Shown here piece by piece: positions 1-4,403 of a stretch of 5,074 nucleotides of DNA. The position numbers and the translations under genes are program-made. This stretch comes from Bacillota bacterium. GTDB taxonomy: Bacteria > Bacillota > Bacilli > Bacillales_B > DSM-18226. Where the stretch lies: NCBI GenBank assembly GCA_030705665.1, contig JAUZQA010000333.1, positions 1 through 5,074 of the forward strand, read 5' to 3'. Every line of letters begins with the position of its first letter. The stretch's first letter is position 1. Below the pieces are notes generated by a model. It saw only the letters and a program-made list of their open reading frames with translations, was not told where the DNA came from and did no database searches.

Positions 1-1
1 A

Positions 2-253
2 AACGCAGGAGGAGTTAAGAATATAATTAAACCGGGAGTTACAGGAGAACTATGTAGCCCTGGTAACATCGAACAGTTTTCCCATTCAATTGAGCATATT
101 CTGATACATGATAGTAAACGACTGCAAATGGGTGTGGAGGGCAGAAAGTATGCCTTAATGCAAAAATGGGAAAGAATTTTCGCTAATATCCTTTGGCATT
201 ATTGTTCGCTTATTGAAGAATATGATGGGCAAAAGCATGAGCACGTTCAGTAG
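2..253 (+). CDS. Glycosyltransferase, GT4 family (group 1), C-terminal fragment
   Basis: The gene runs in from the left edge, and 83 codons before the TAG stop are visible. The first residues, NAGGVKNIIKPGVTGELCSPG, match the conserved nucleotide-sugar binding stretch in the C-terminal Rossmann domain of GT-B retaining glycosyltransferases (typically AP-D-A-G-G-V-x-D-I-V...G-x-T-G-x-L-V-x-P-G-D). The rest forms the usual C-terminal helices (IEQFSHSIEHIL, then a KWERIFANI segment). Such enzymes move a sugar from a nucleotide-sugar donor to a glycan, lipid or small-molecule acceptor in the cytoplasm. Donor and acceptor cannot be told from this fragment. It ends with its own hairpin terminator, so it is unlikely to be co-transcribed with the redox genes that follow. 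Confidence 0.8.
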   Translation, partial: NAGGVKNIIKPGVTGELCSPGNIEQFSHSIEHILIHDSKRLQMGVEGRKYALMQKWERIFANILWHYCSLIEEYDGQKHEHVQ

Positions 254-277
254 ATATTTTATATTTTCGAAAAAAGG

Positions 278-307
278 GCAGTAATACCCCATGGGTTTTA
301 CTGCTTC
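278..307 (+). terminator. Hairpin terminator of the glycosyltransferase gene
   Basis: The arms are GCAGTAATACCC and GGGTTTTACTGC, a 12-bp stem with one mismatch and a tight CAT-type loop. An A-run precedes it and only a short, interrupted T-rich stretch (TTCTAC) follows. It begins 25 bases after the TAG stop. The weak U-tract makes it an imperfect but plausible Rho-independent terminator. Confidence 0.6.
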
Positions 308-353
308 TACAATCTCTTAATTGTGAAAAAAATGTGAATCTCATACAAAGAGC

Positions 354-381
354 TTTACATTTTTTTTTAATATTCTATAAT
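354..381 (+). promoter_or_regulatory. Sigma-A promoter of the CoA-disulfide reductase gene
   Basis: The -35 box TTTACA (354-359) and the perfect -10 box TATAAT (376-381) are separated by 16 bp, within a T-rich spacer. Transcription should start near 388, inside the operator repeat, leaving an untranslated leader of about 90 bases before the ATG at 479. Confidence 0.85.
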
Positions 382-412
382 ACCCATATAGGTATTAAAC
401 CTATATGGGTAT
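380..412. promoter_or_regulatory. Double CsoR/CstR-like operator of cdr
   Basis: TACCCATATAGGT (381-393) is repeated as a perfect inverted copy, ACCTATATGGGTA (399-411), across a 5-bp spacer. Each arm extended to 16 bp (380-395 and 397-412) is itself a near-palindrome of the form ATACC-N6-GGTAT, so the element can also be read as two tandem boxes with centres 17 bp apart. It overlaps the end of the -10 box and the predicted start of transcription, which suits a repressor. The C3/G3-tract pseudo-palindrome is typical of CsoR-family tetrameric repressors. In front of a CoADR-rhodanese, the persulfide sensor CstR is the most likely member. That assignment is inference, and no repressor gene is present here. 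The same box occurs at 4244-4259. Confidence 0.75.
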
Positions 413-478
413 ATCTTGATGACAATTAATAAAAACATTTCTAGATTCACATATAAATTTTATATTGGAGGGAAAAAC

Positions 479-2137
479 ATGACACAAAAGGTTATTATTG
501 TTGGCGGAGTTGCAGGCGGGGCGACAGCAGCAGCAAGATTAAGAAGAATTAGTGAAGATGTAGAAATTATTCTTGTTGAACGTGGGGAAAATATCTCCTT
601 TGCCAATTGCGGACTGCCTTACTATATCGGCGAAACAATCAAGGACAGAAGTAAATTATTAGTACAAACTGTTAATGGAATGTCAGAAAGATTCAATCTT
701 GATATTCGGAATTTAAGTGAAGTAATGAGTATAGGTCCTGAAAACAAAACTGTTTCGATCAAGAATTTACAAACTGAGGAAGTCTACGAAGAATCATATG
801 ACAAGTTATTATTATCCCCAGGCGCAAGGCCGATTGTACCGCCGATTCCAGGATTAAATGAAAGCCAGTCGTTATTTACTTTAAGAAATATTCCGGATAC
901 AGATAAAATTAAAAGCTATGTGGATACGAAAAGTCCTGAAAAGGCAGTGATAATTGGCGGCGGTTTTATTGGGATTGAAATGGCTGAAAACTTAGCGGAA
1001 CGTGGAATCGAAGTTACTATTATTGAAATGGCAAATCAAATTATGGCTCCTATTGACTACGAAATGGCAAGTATTTTACACAAGCATTTAAAAGAAAAAG
1101 GTGTGAAGTTACTATTAGAAAATGGAGTTCAATCATTTGCAGATCAAGGCAAAAAGATAATCCTTTCTGATGGAGCGGAAATAGAAACAGACATGACGAT
1201 CCTTTCTATCGGAGTTAGACCTGAAAATGAATTAGCGAAGACAGCAGGTCTTGAATTGGGTGAACGCGGCGGAATTATTGTCAATGAATACCTGCAAACA
1301 TCGAATGAGGATATTTTTGCTGTCGGTGATGCAGTTGAGGTTGTTGATTATATTAGCGGCACAAAAGCTATGATCCCGCTTGCTGGACCTGCTAACCGTC
1401 AAGGGCGGATTGCTGCAAATAATATAATGGGTAAAAAAGAAAAGTACCAAGGAACAATGGGTACTTCAATCGCAAAAGTATTTAACTTAACAGTTGCAGC
1501 AACAGGGAATAATGAAAAAACATTAAAACGCTTAGGTGTGAAAAATGAAGTTGTTCATATTCATCCAAGCTCACATGCTGGTTACTATCCTGGGGCTGCA
1601 CCTATTGCATTGAAATTAATTTTTGACAAAGAAACGGGAAAAATTTTCGGTGCACAGGCTGTTGGTTCAGACGGTGTGGATAAGCGCATAGATGTAATCG
1701 CCACAGCTATTAAAGGCGGGTTAACAATAGAAGATTTAACAAATCTAGAATTGTCCTATGCACCGCCATATTCATCAGCGAAAGATCCTGTCAACATGGC
1801 AGGGTATGTGGCAACAAACATTATGGAAGGCGAATTGGAACATGTTCAATGGCACGAAGTTGATCAAATTGTTGCCGAAGGTGGATTATTAATTGATGTT
1901 CGTGAAGCAAAGGAACGTGAGTCCGGTTTTATCGAAGGTTCAATCAATATTTCCCTTAATCAGCTAAGAAATCAATTGGATGAACTTCCAAAGGATCAAA
2001 CCATTTATGTAAGCTGCCAGGTTGGGCTCCGAGGATATTTAGCCAGCCGAATTCTAAAAAATAATGGATATCATGTAAAAAATGTTGATGGCGGCTGGAA
2101 AACGTATTCTTCTGTGTATGGCAGCAATATAAACTAA
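479..2137 (+). CDS. cdr: CoA-disulfide (persulfide) reductase fused to rhodanese
   Basis: The protein has 552 residues, close to the known CoADR-RHD fusions of Bacillus (about 550). These are FAD-dependent, NAD(P)H-driven cytoplasmic enzymes that reduce CoA disulfide and CoA or other low-molecular-weight persulfides and polysulfides. An FAD-binding Rossmann motif, VGGVAGGATAAARLRR, lies at residues 8-23. The single-cysteine active site SFANCGLPYY contains C44. The NAD(P)H-binding motif GGGFIG is at 160-165, and the second FAD motif FAVGD at 280-284. A dimerisation domain follows, including AGYYPGAAPIALKL. The C-terminal rhodanese domain (about 460-552) has DVREAKERE and an active loop CQVGLRG with C513. 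The ATG at 479 was chosen because GGAGGG (467-472) sits 6 bases upstream. An in-frame TTG/ATG pair at 416-421 lies against the operator and has no ribosome binding site. The gene has its own promoter, operator and terminator. Confidence 0.95.
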   Translation: MTQKVIIVGGVAGGATAAARLRRISEDVEIILVERGENISFANCGLPYYIGETIKDRSKLLVQTVNGMSERFNLDIRNLSEVMSIGPENKTVSIKNLQTEEVYEESYDKLLLSPGARPIVPPIPGLNESQSLFTLRNIPDTDKIKSYVDTKSPEKAVIIGGGFIGIEMAENLAERGIEVTIIEMANQIMAPIDYEMASILHKHLKEKGVKLLLENGVQSFADQGKKIILSDGAEIETDMTILSIGVRPENELAKTAGLELGERGGIIVNEYLQTSNEDIFAVGDAVEVVDYISGTKAMIPLAGPANRQGRIAANNIMGKKEKYQGTMGTSIAKVFNLTVAATGNNEKTLKRLGVKNEVVHIHPSSHAGYYPGAAPIALKLIFDKETGKIFGAQAVGSDGVDKRIDVIATAIKGGLTIEDLTNLELSYAPPYSSAKDPVNMAGYVATNIMEGELEHVQWHEVDQIVAEGGLLIDVREAKERESGFIEGSINISLNQLRNQLDELPKDQTIYVSCQVGLRGYLASRILKNNGYHVKNVDGGWKTYSSVYGSNIN

Positions 2138-2177
2138 AACAAACACATTTGAAGAATTGATTAATCTCTTTAAATAA

Positions 2178-2220
2178 CTTCAAAAAGTGTGGCTTGCTTT
2201 TCGGGTCATACTTTTTGAAG
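2178..2220 (+). terminator. Terminator after cdr, possibly bidirectional
   Basis: A perfect 11-bp inverted repeat, CTTCAAAAAGT (2178-2188) and ACTTTTTGAAG (2210-2220), continues inward through G-U and Watson-Crick pairs (GTGGC against GTCAT). Read as a terminator, it has an A5 tract, a GTGTGGC stem and a T5 tract (2212-2216). The A/T tracts are symmetric, so it could act on both strands. It lies 40 bases after the cdr stop and probably insulates the HesB-like gene from full cdr read-through. Confidence 0.7.
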
Positions 2221-2264
2221 GTGAATATTGGGGAATATCAAAGGCTGTATGAGCCCATGAGCCC

Positions 2265-2293
2265 TTGGAGTTAAGAAATTAATTGCTTACAAA
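2265..2293 (+). promoter_or_regulatory. Possible weak promoter of the HesB-like selenoprotein gene
   Basis: TTGGAG (2265-2270) and TACAAA (2288-2293) are spaced 17 bp apart, between the cdr terminator and the ribosome binding site at 2305. Neither box is a strong match. No ATACCC-type operator is seen here, so if this is the real promoter the gene is not directly under the repressor that appears to control cdr. Confidence 0.3.
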
Positions 2294-2317
2294 GGCATAA
2301 AAACGAGGAGGGGCAGA

Positions 2318-2593
2318 ATGAAGATCACCGATGAAGCACGTGATGTTTTACATCAAGTGTTTAAAGAAAATAATAAAAGTGGAATCCATGTTTATTTTGC
2401 CGGTTTTGGCTGAGGAGGACCAAATATTGGACTGGCTCTGGATGAGCTGGAATCAGAAGATAAAGTGGTAGTTATTAACGAAATTCAAGTTTCGTTAGAT
2501 CCAGATCTTGAGGAATATACAAAGGACTTAACACTTGATTATGATAAACTCAGGGAAAGTTTAGTTCTGTTGGGAAATGATAGTGGTTGTTAA
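2318..2593 (+). CDS. HesB/IscA-like selenoprotein (in-frame TGA = Sec32)
   Basis: Reading through the TGA at 2411-2413 as selenocysteine gives one uninterrupted 91-residue protein from the ATG at 2318 to the TAA at 2591-2593. The ATG is preceded by an excellent ribosome binding site, GAGGAGGGG (2305-2313). The key motif is AGFGUGGPNIGLALDE (residues 28-43), the signature of the HesB-like branch of the IscA/HesB family, in which a Cys or Sec stands at this place. Before it lies an amphipathic N-terminal helix and a VYF strand; after it come the KVVVINEIQVSLDP strands and a short C-terminal tail ending S-G-C (C91), a probable partner ligand or thiol for U32. HesB-like selenoproteins are a known family, but their exact role (Fe-S cluster or metal binding, or redox) is not settled. 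A SECIS-type hairpin follows the TGA, and a terminator lies just past the stop. A nonsense-mutated pseudogene is the alternative, but sequence quality on both sides of the TGA argues against it. Confidence 0.88.
2432..2450 (+). promoter_or_regulatory. Bacterial SECIS-like hairpin of the HesB-like gene
   Basis: CTGGCTC (2432-2438) pairs with GAGCTGG (2444-2450) in 7 pairs, two of them G-U, closing the 5-base loop TGGAT. The apical loop carries the GG that is characteristic of bacterial SECIS elements recognised by SelB. It starts 25 bases after the TGA, inside the usual spacing. It lies within the coding region, as bacterial SECIS elements do. A second small hairpin, CCAA-ATA-TTGG (2420-2430), sits between the TGA and this element and could stack below it. 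Confidence 0.65.
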
Positions 2594-2598
2594 TATCC

Positions 2599-2627
2599 AA
2601 AAGAGATGTGTGTGCATCTCTTTTTTT
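2599..2627 (+). terminator. Rho-independent terminator of the HesB-like gene
   Basis: GAGATG (2603-2608) pairs with CATCTC (2615-2620) around a TGTGTG loop, extended by AAAA against TTTT, and is followed by T7 (2621-2627). It starts 5 bases after the TAA stop. Its close fit to the end of the read-through frame supports that TAA, not the internal TGA, as the true end of the gene. Confidence 0.85.
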
Positions 2628-2672
2628 CTATGTATAACTTCCTATTTTTTTATCTATTATTAAGTAGTACGA

Positions 2673-2702
2673 TTGATTGCAAATTAGTTCTGAAATTATA
2701 AA
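2673..2702 (+). promoter_or_regulatory. Probable promoter of the methyltransferase gene
   Basis: TTGATT (2673-2678) and TATAAA (2697-2702) lie 18 bp apart in AT-rich DNA, after the HesB-like terminator. The leader to the ATG at 2776 would be about 65 bases. No palindromic operator is evident nearby. Confidence 0.4.
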
Positions 2703-2775
2703 TTGCTGCAAGTAGTTAACAAGTCTTTTACCGATTTCTATTTCTATCATACGTCGAAAAGGGGAGTAGCCGATT

Positions 2776-3372
2776 ATGAATCCATGGAATTCACGTTTTC
2801 AAGTTGAGTATTATGTTTATGGAAAAGATCCAAATTTGTTTTTGTCCGGGATGCAGAGGAAACTTAAAGTGTCAGGTGATGTATTAACTATTGCCGAAGG
2901 GGAGGGGCGAAATGCTGTTTTTTTAGCCGAACAAGGAATGAATGTAACTGCATGGGATTATGCTGATTCCGGTTTGGAAAAGACAAAAAAGCTCGCTGAA
3001 GAAAGAAATGTAGATGTTCAAACAAAACTTGTTGATTTAAATGAGGCATTGTGGGAAAAAAATAAGTGGGATGAAATAGTTTGTATTTTTGGGCATTTTC
3101 CAAAGGAATTGCGCCAAAAAACACTTCAAGGAGTAAAAGAAGCTGTAAAGCCAGGAGGATATTTCATTGCGGAAGTGTATTCACGTTATCAAATTCCTTA
3201 TAATAGCGGAGGACCAAAGGATCTGGAATTTTTATATACACCTGAAGAGTTTTTGCAAATATTTGCAGATTGGCGTATAGTACATTTTTTCATGGGAGAA
3301 GTTGTCCGCCATGAAGGTGAATTGCATAATGGTCTGGCCCATGTGATTCAATTTGTAGGGGAGAAGCCATAA
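2776..3372 (+). CDS. TehB-like class I SAM-dependent methyltransferase
   Basis: This 198-residue cytoplasmic protein has the layout of a small class I methyltransferase. The N-terminal NPWNSRF...YYVYGKDPNLFL (2-23) is the W-x-x-R-F...Y-x-Y-G-x-x-P-N-x-F-L lid seen in TehB/thiopurine-methyltransferase-like proteins. The SAM motif I is LTIAEGEGRNAVFLA (37-51). D61 after strand 2 is placed to bind the SAM ribose. WDEIVCIFGHFP (98-109) forms motif II, and KPGGYFIAEVYS (125-136) is the post-II loop and strand 5. The ribosome binding site AAGGGGAG (2758-2765) lies 10 bases before the ATG. Relatives methylate tellurite, selenite-derived or thiol substrates, or small molecules not yet known. The substrate cannot be read from the sequence, and a role in chalcogen methylation is only suggested by the neighbours. 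Confidence 0.85.
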   Translation: MNPWNSRFQVEYYVYGKDPNLFLSGMQRKLKVSGDVLTIAEGEGRNAVFLAEQGMNVTAWDYADSGLEKTKKLAEERNVDVQTKLVDLNEALWEKNKWDEIVCIFGHFPKELRQKTLQGVKEAVKPGGYFIAEVYSRYQIPYNSGGPKDLEFLYTPEEFLQIFADWRIVHFFMGEVVRHEGELHNGLAHVIQFVGEKP

Positions 3373-3373
3373 T

Positions 3374-3408
3374 AAGGTCGTTAATACAAAATGGATTAAA
3401 CGATCCTT
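3374..3408. repeat. Imperfect hairpin just after the methyltransferase stop
   Basis: AAGG-TCGTT-AAT (3374-3385) pairs with ATT-AACGA-CCTT (3395-3408), a 12-bp stem broken by two single-base bulges on the right arm, with a 9-base loop ACAAAATGG. There is no T-tract after it. It may be an mRNA 3' stabiliser or part of a short intergenic repeat that continues to the next hairpin. I see no function for it directly. Confidence 0.4.
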
Positions 3409-3452
3409 ACTTCACTAGTGGAATTCAACAGCTACTGAACATAACCTAATTT

Positions 3453-3473
3453 AGGGTGCTTTTTCAGCACCCT
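3453..3473. repeat. Strong GC-rich hairpin without U-tract
   Basis: AGGGTGCT (3453-3460) and AGCACCCT (3466-3473) form a perfect 8-bp stem with a TTTTC loop. The bases after it on either strand are not T-rich, so it is not a canonical terminator despite its strong stem. It could be an eroded terminator, with the working one at 3502-3521, or part of an intergenic repeat. Confidence 0.55.
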
Positions 3474-3501
3474 CGCCAAAGGGACCACCTATTTTACCTC
3501 G

Positions 3502-3521
3502 AGGGTTAATATACCCTTTTT
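3502..3521 (+). terminator. Probable downstream terminator of the methyltransferase transcript
   Basis: AGGGT (3502-3506) and ACCCT (3513-3517) pair around TAATAT, and the T-run covers 3517-3521. The stem is short, but the U-tract is correctly placed for the plus strand. It lies 130 bases past the methyltransferase stop and faces the convergent minus-strand genes. Confidence 0.5.
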
Positions 3522-3584
3522 AATGTAGTATCTTTAAGTATTATGTGAAGTTGAATGTCATGACTAGAAATGGCAGCATGAGTA

Positions 3585-3716
3585 TCAACGGAAGAAGGTG
3601 CCGTTTAGCGTGAACACATCAACCAGTGATTGAGTTTGGAAACCTAAAACCAAAATCCAGACCAGTAGCCATAACGAAGTTACACTGAAAGCAATTAAAC
3701 CAAAGATTGTTTTCAT
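3585..3716 (-). CDS. Small hydrophobic protein, one membrane segment, possibly frameshifted
   Basis: The open frame encodes 43 residues from the ATG at 3716-3714, with a good ribosome binding site GAGGTG 8 bases upstream. Residues 4-26 (IFGLIAFSVTSLWLLVWILVLGF) form one likely transmembrane helix; the tail is QTQSLVDVFTLNGTFFR before TGA (3587-3585). I do not recognise the family. A -1 shift near 3591 opens a second hydrophobic stretch, PLILMLPFLVMTFNFT, ending at TAA (3543-3541). The original gene may thus have encoded a two-helix protein of about 58 residues, with a one-base change here breaking it. The TTGACA at 3759-3754 (minus strand) could be its -35 box, but no good -10 fits before the ribosome binding site. 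Confidence 0.5.
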   Translation of the reverse strand: MKTIFGLIAFSVTSLWLLVWILVLGFQTQSLVDVFTLNGTFFR

Positions 3717-3757
3717 TACTTCTTCACCTCATCAATATTTAAAGACGTTCCATTGTC

Positions 3758-3799
3758 AAGACGAATATAACAGGGGATAATTAAATCCCTTCGTCTTTT
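3758..3799. repeat. Compound inverted repeat upstream of the small membrane protein gene
   Basis: The outer arms AAGACGAA (3758-3765) and TTCGTCTT (3790-3797) match perfectly, and the inner arms GGGAT (3774-3778) and ATCCC (3785-3789) continue the stem after an 8-base bulge on the left. On the plus strand TTTTC follows, so it could be a weak plus-strand terminator. On the minus strand it would fold just upstream of the TTGACA box. Its role is uncertain. The rest of 3800-3920 shows no gene that I can support. Confidence 0.4.
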
Positions 3800-3920
3800 C
3801 TTTAGTCTCTACTTTAAACGCATTGATTATGTCATTGATATGGATTTGCTTTTTTGGAAATACCTTTCACTCCTTATGATTCCCGTTGTATTATGGGCGC
3901 GTAAATAAAAAGAGATACAC

Positions 3921-3978
3921 AAAAAATGGCCTGCAGACTTGTCTAGAATATCTAGACTGTATCTGCAGGCCTCTTTTT
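3921..3978 (-). terminator. Strong bidirectional terminator after the seleno-glutaredoxin gene
   Basis: Perfect 10-bp arms GGCCTGCAGA (3928-3937) and TCTGCAGGCC (3962-3971) enclose a second perfect pair, TCTAGA...TCTAGA (3942-3947 and 3951-3956). On the minus strand the stem is followed by T6 (plus-strand A run 3921-3926), 8 bases past the glutaredoxin stop including the flanking tract. On the plus strand it is followed by TCTTTTT (3972-3978). It should stop transcription from both directions. Confidence 0.9.
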
Positions 3979-3985
3979 ACAAAAA

Positions 3986-4219
3986 CTATTTCTTTACATA
4001 TTCCATCAGTGTCTCAGGGTCAAAGCCAAGAATCCAGTGGCCATTTACTTTTGTTTGTGGTACGCCCATCTGTCCGGTTTCCTGAACGAGCTTTTGGGCA
4101 GCGATAGGATCTAACTGTACATTAACTTCTTTAAAGGTTAATCCTTGAGCCTCAAGGAATTGTTTCATCATTGTGCAGTAAGGTCAAGTATTGGTTGAAT
4201 AAACAGTAATATCATTCAT
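3986..4219 (-). CDS. Glutaredoxin-like selenoprotein, active site U-P-Y-C
   Basis: Reading the TGA at 4186-4184 as Sec gives 77 residues from the ATG at 4219 to the TAG at 3988-3986. GAGGAGG (4234-4228) sits 8 bases before the ATG. The fold is a minimal glutaredoxin/NrdH type: strand ITVYST, active site NTUPYC (residues 10-15) with U12 in place of the nucleophilic Cys and C15 as resolving Cys, helix MMKQFLEAQG, the FKEVNV strand, and the cis-proline loop GQMGVPQTKVNG with P54, then WILGFDPETL. Such proteins reduce disulfides or glutathione/bacillithiol-type mixed disulfides in the cytoplasm; Sec would raise nucleophilicity. Selenoprotein members of the glutaredoxin group are known. Starting at the internal ATG (4171) would remove the active site and has no ribosome binding site. 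Promoter and operator upstream resemble those of cdr. A pseudogene is unlikely because the TGA falls exactly at the catalytic position. Confidence 0.9.
4142..4158 (-). promoter_or_regulatory. Bacterial SECIS-like hairpin of the glutaredoxin gene
   Basis: On the minus strand TCCTTGA (4158-4152) and TCAAGGA (4148-4142) form a perfect 7-bp stem closing the loop GGC. The loop begins with GG, as in bacterial SECIS elements, and starts 32 bases after the TGA, within the normal range. It lies inside the coding region over codons for FLEAQG. Confidence 0.7.
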
Positions 4220-4243
4220 TTTAAATACCTCCTCATCCTTTTA

Positions 4244-4259
4244 ATACCCATAAGGGTAT
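4244..4259. promoter_or_regulatory. CsoR/CstR-like operator of the seleno-glutaredoxin gene
   Basis: ATACCCATAAGGGTAT is a palindrome with 6-bp arms ATACCC/GGGTAT around a 4-bp centre. It overlaps the -10 box by two bases and covers the expected start of transcription, so bound protein should block initiation. Its left half, ATACCCATA, is identical to the left half of the cdr operator at 380-388, pointing to the same repressor. Confidence 0.75.
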
Positions 4260-4286
4260 AATAGAATACTTTGATAACGCTGTCAA
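4258..4286 (-). promoter_or_regulatory. Sigma-A promoter of the seleno-glutaredoxin gene
   Basis: On the minus strand there is a perfect -35 box TTGACA (4286-4281), a 17-bp spacer and a -10 box TATTAT (4263-4258). The leader to the ATG at 4219 would be about 30 bases. This strong promoter overlapped by an operator suggests a repressed, inducible gene. Confidence 0.85.
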
Positions 4287-4357
4287 TTATTCGAACCTGC
4301 ATTTTTGTAAAAAAGAAATTTACCGAAACATAACTGCATATTTTCTTCATAATTAAT

Positions 4358-4366
4358 TGTTACAAT
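4358..4366 (+). promoter_or_regulatory. Possible extended -10 promoter of the histidine kinase gene
   Basis: TGTTACAAT gives a TG-N-TACAAT extended -10 element (TACAAT at 4361-4366). No convincing -35 box lies 16-18 bp upstream (AT-rich CATATTTT). The leader to the start codon is about 30 bases. Confidence 0.4.
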
Positions 4367-4403
4367 GAAAAAGGATTAACAATGGTATTTAAGGAGCTGC
4401 ATG

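Noticed and set aside
416..478. Upstream in-frame TTG/ATG start that would add 21 residues to the CoA-disulfide reductase
   Set aside because: It abuts the operator, has no ribosome binding site, and the added residues do not resemble the family N-terminus; the ATG at 479 has GGAGGG 6 bases upstream and begins directly at the FAD-binding strand.
1232..1450. Minus-strand open frame inside the reductase gene
   Set aside because: It is antisense to a well-conserved coding region and has no recognisable protein features; the same applies to minus-strand frames at 1956-2183, 2888-3124, 4376-4567 and 4807-5068, and to the plus-strand frame at 3886-4107, which is antisense to the glutaredoxin gene and its terminator.
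3502..3517. AGGGT-N6-ACCCT as a further CsoR/CstR operator
   Set aside because: The tracts are in the opposite order (GGGT...ACCC instead of ACCC...GGGT), no promoter overlaps it, and the T-run after it fits a terminator.
3564..3716. Sec reading of the TGA that ends the small membrane protein, giving a tail U-Y-S-C-C-H-F
   Set aside because: No GG-loop hairpin is seen at the right distance after this TGA, no known selenoprotein motif is formed, and a frameshift into a hydrophobic -1 frame explains the region better.
3758..3799. Treating the compound inverted repeat as a clear terminator or riboswitch
   Set aside because: The stem is interrupted by an 8-base one-sided bulge, the U-tract is weak, and no aptamer core that I know is recognisable.
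3986..4171. A 61-residue glutaredoxin fragment starting at an internal ATG
   Set aside because: It lacks the redox motif and a ribosome binding site. The upstream ATG at 4219 with GAGGAGG and the Sec reading gives a complete glutaredoxin fold.
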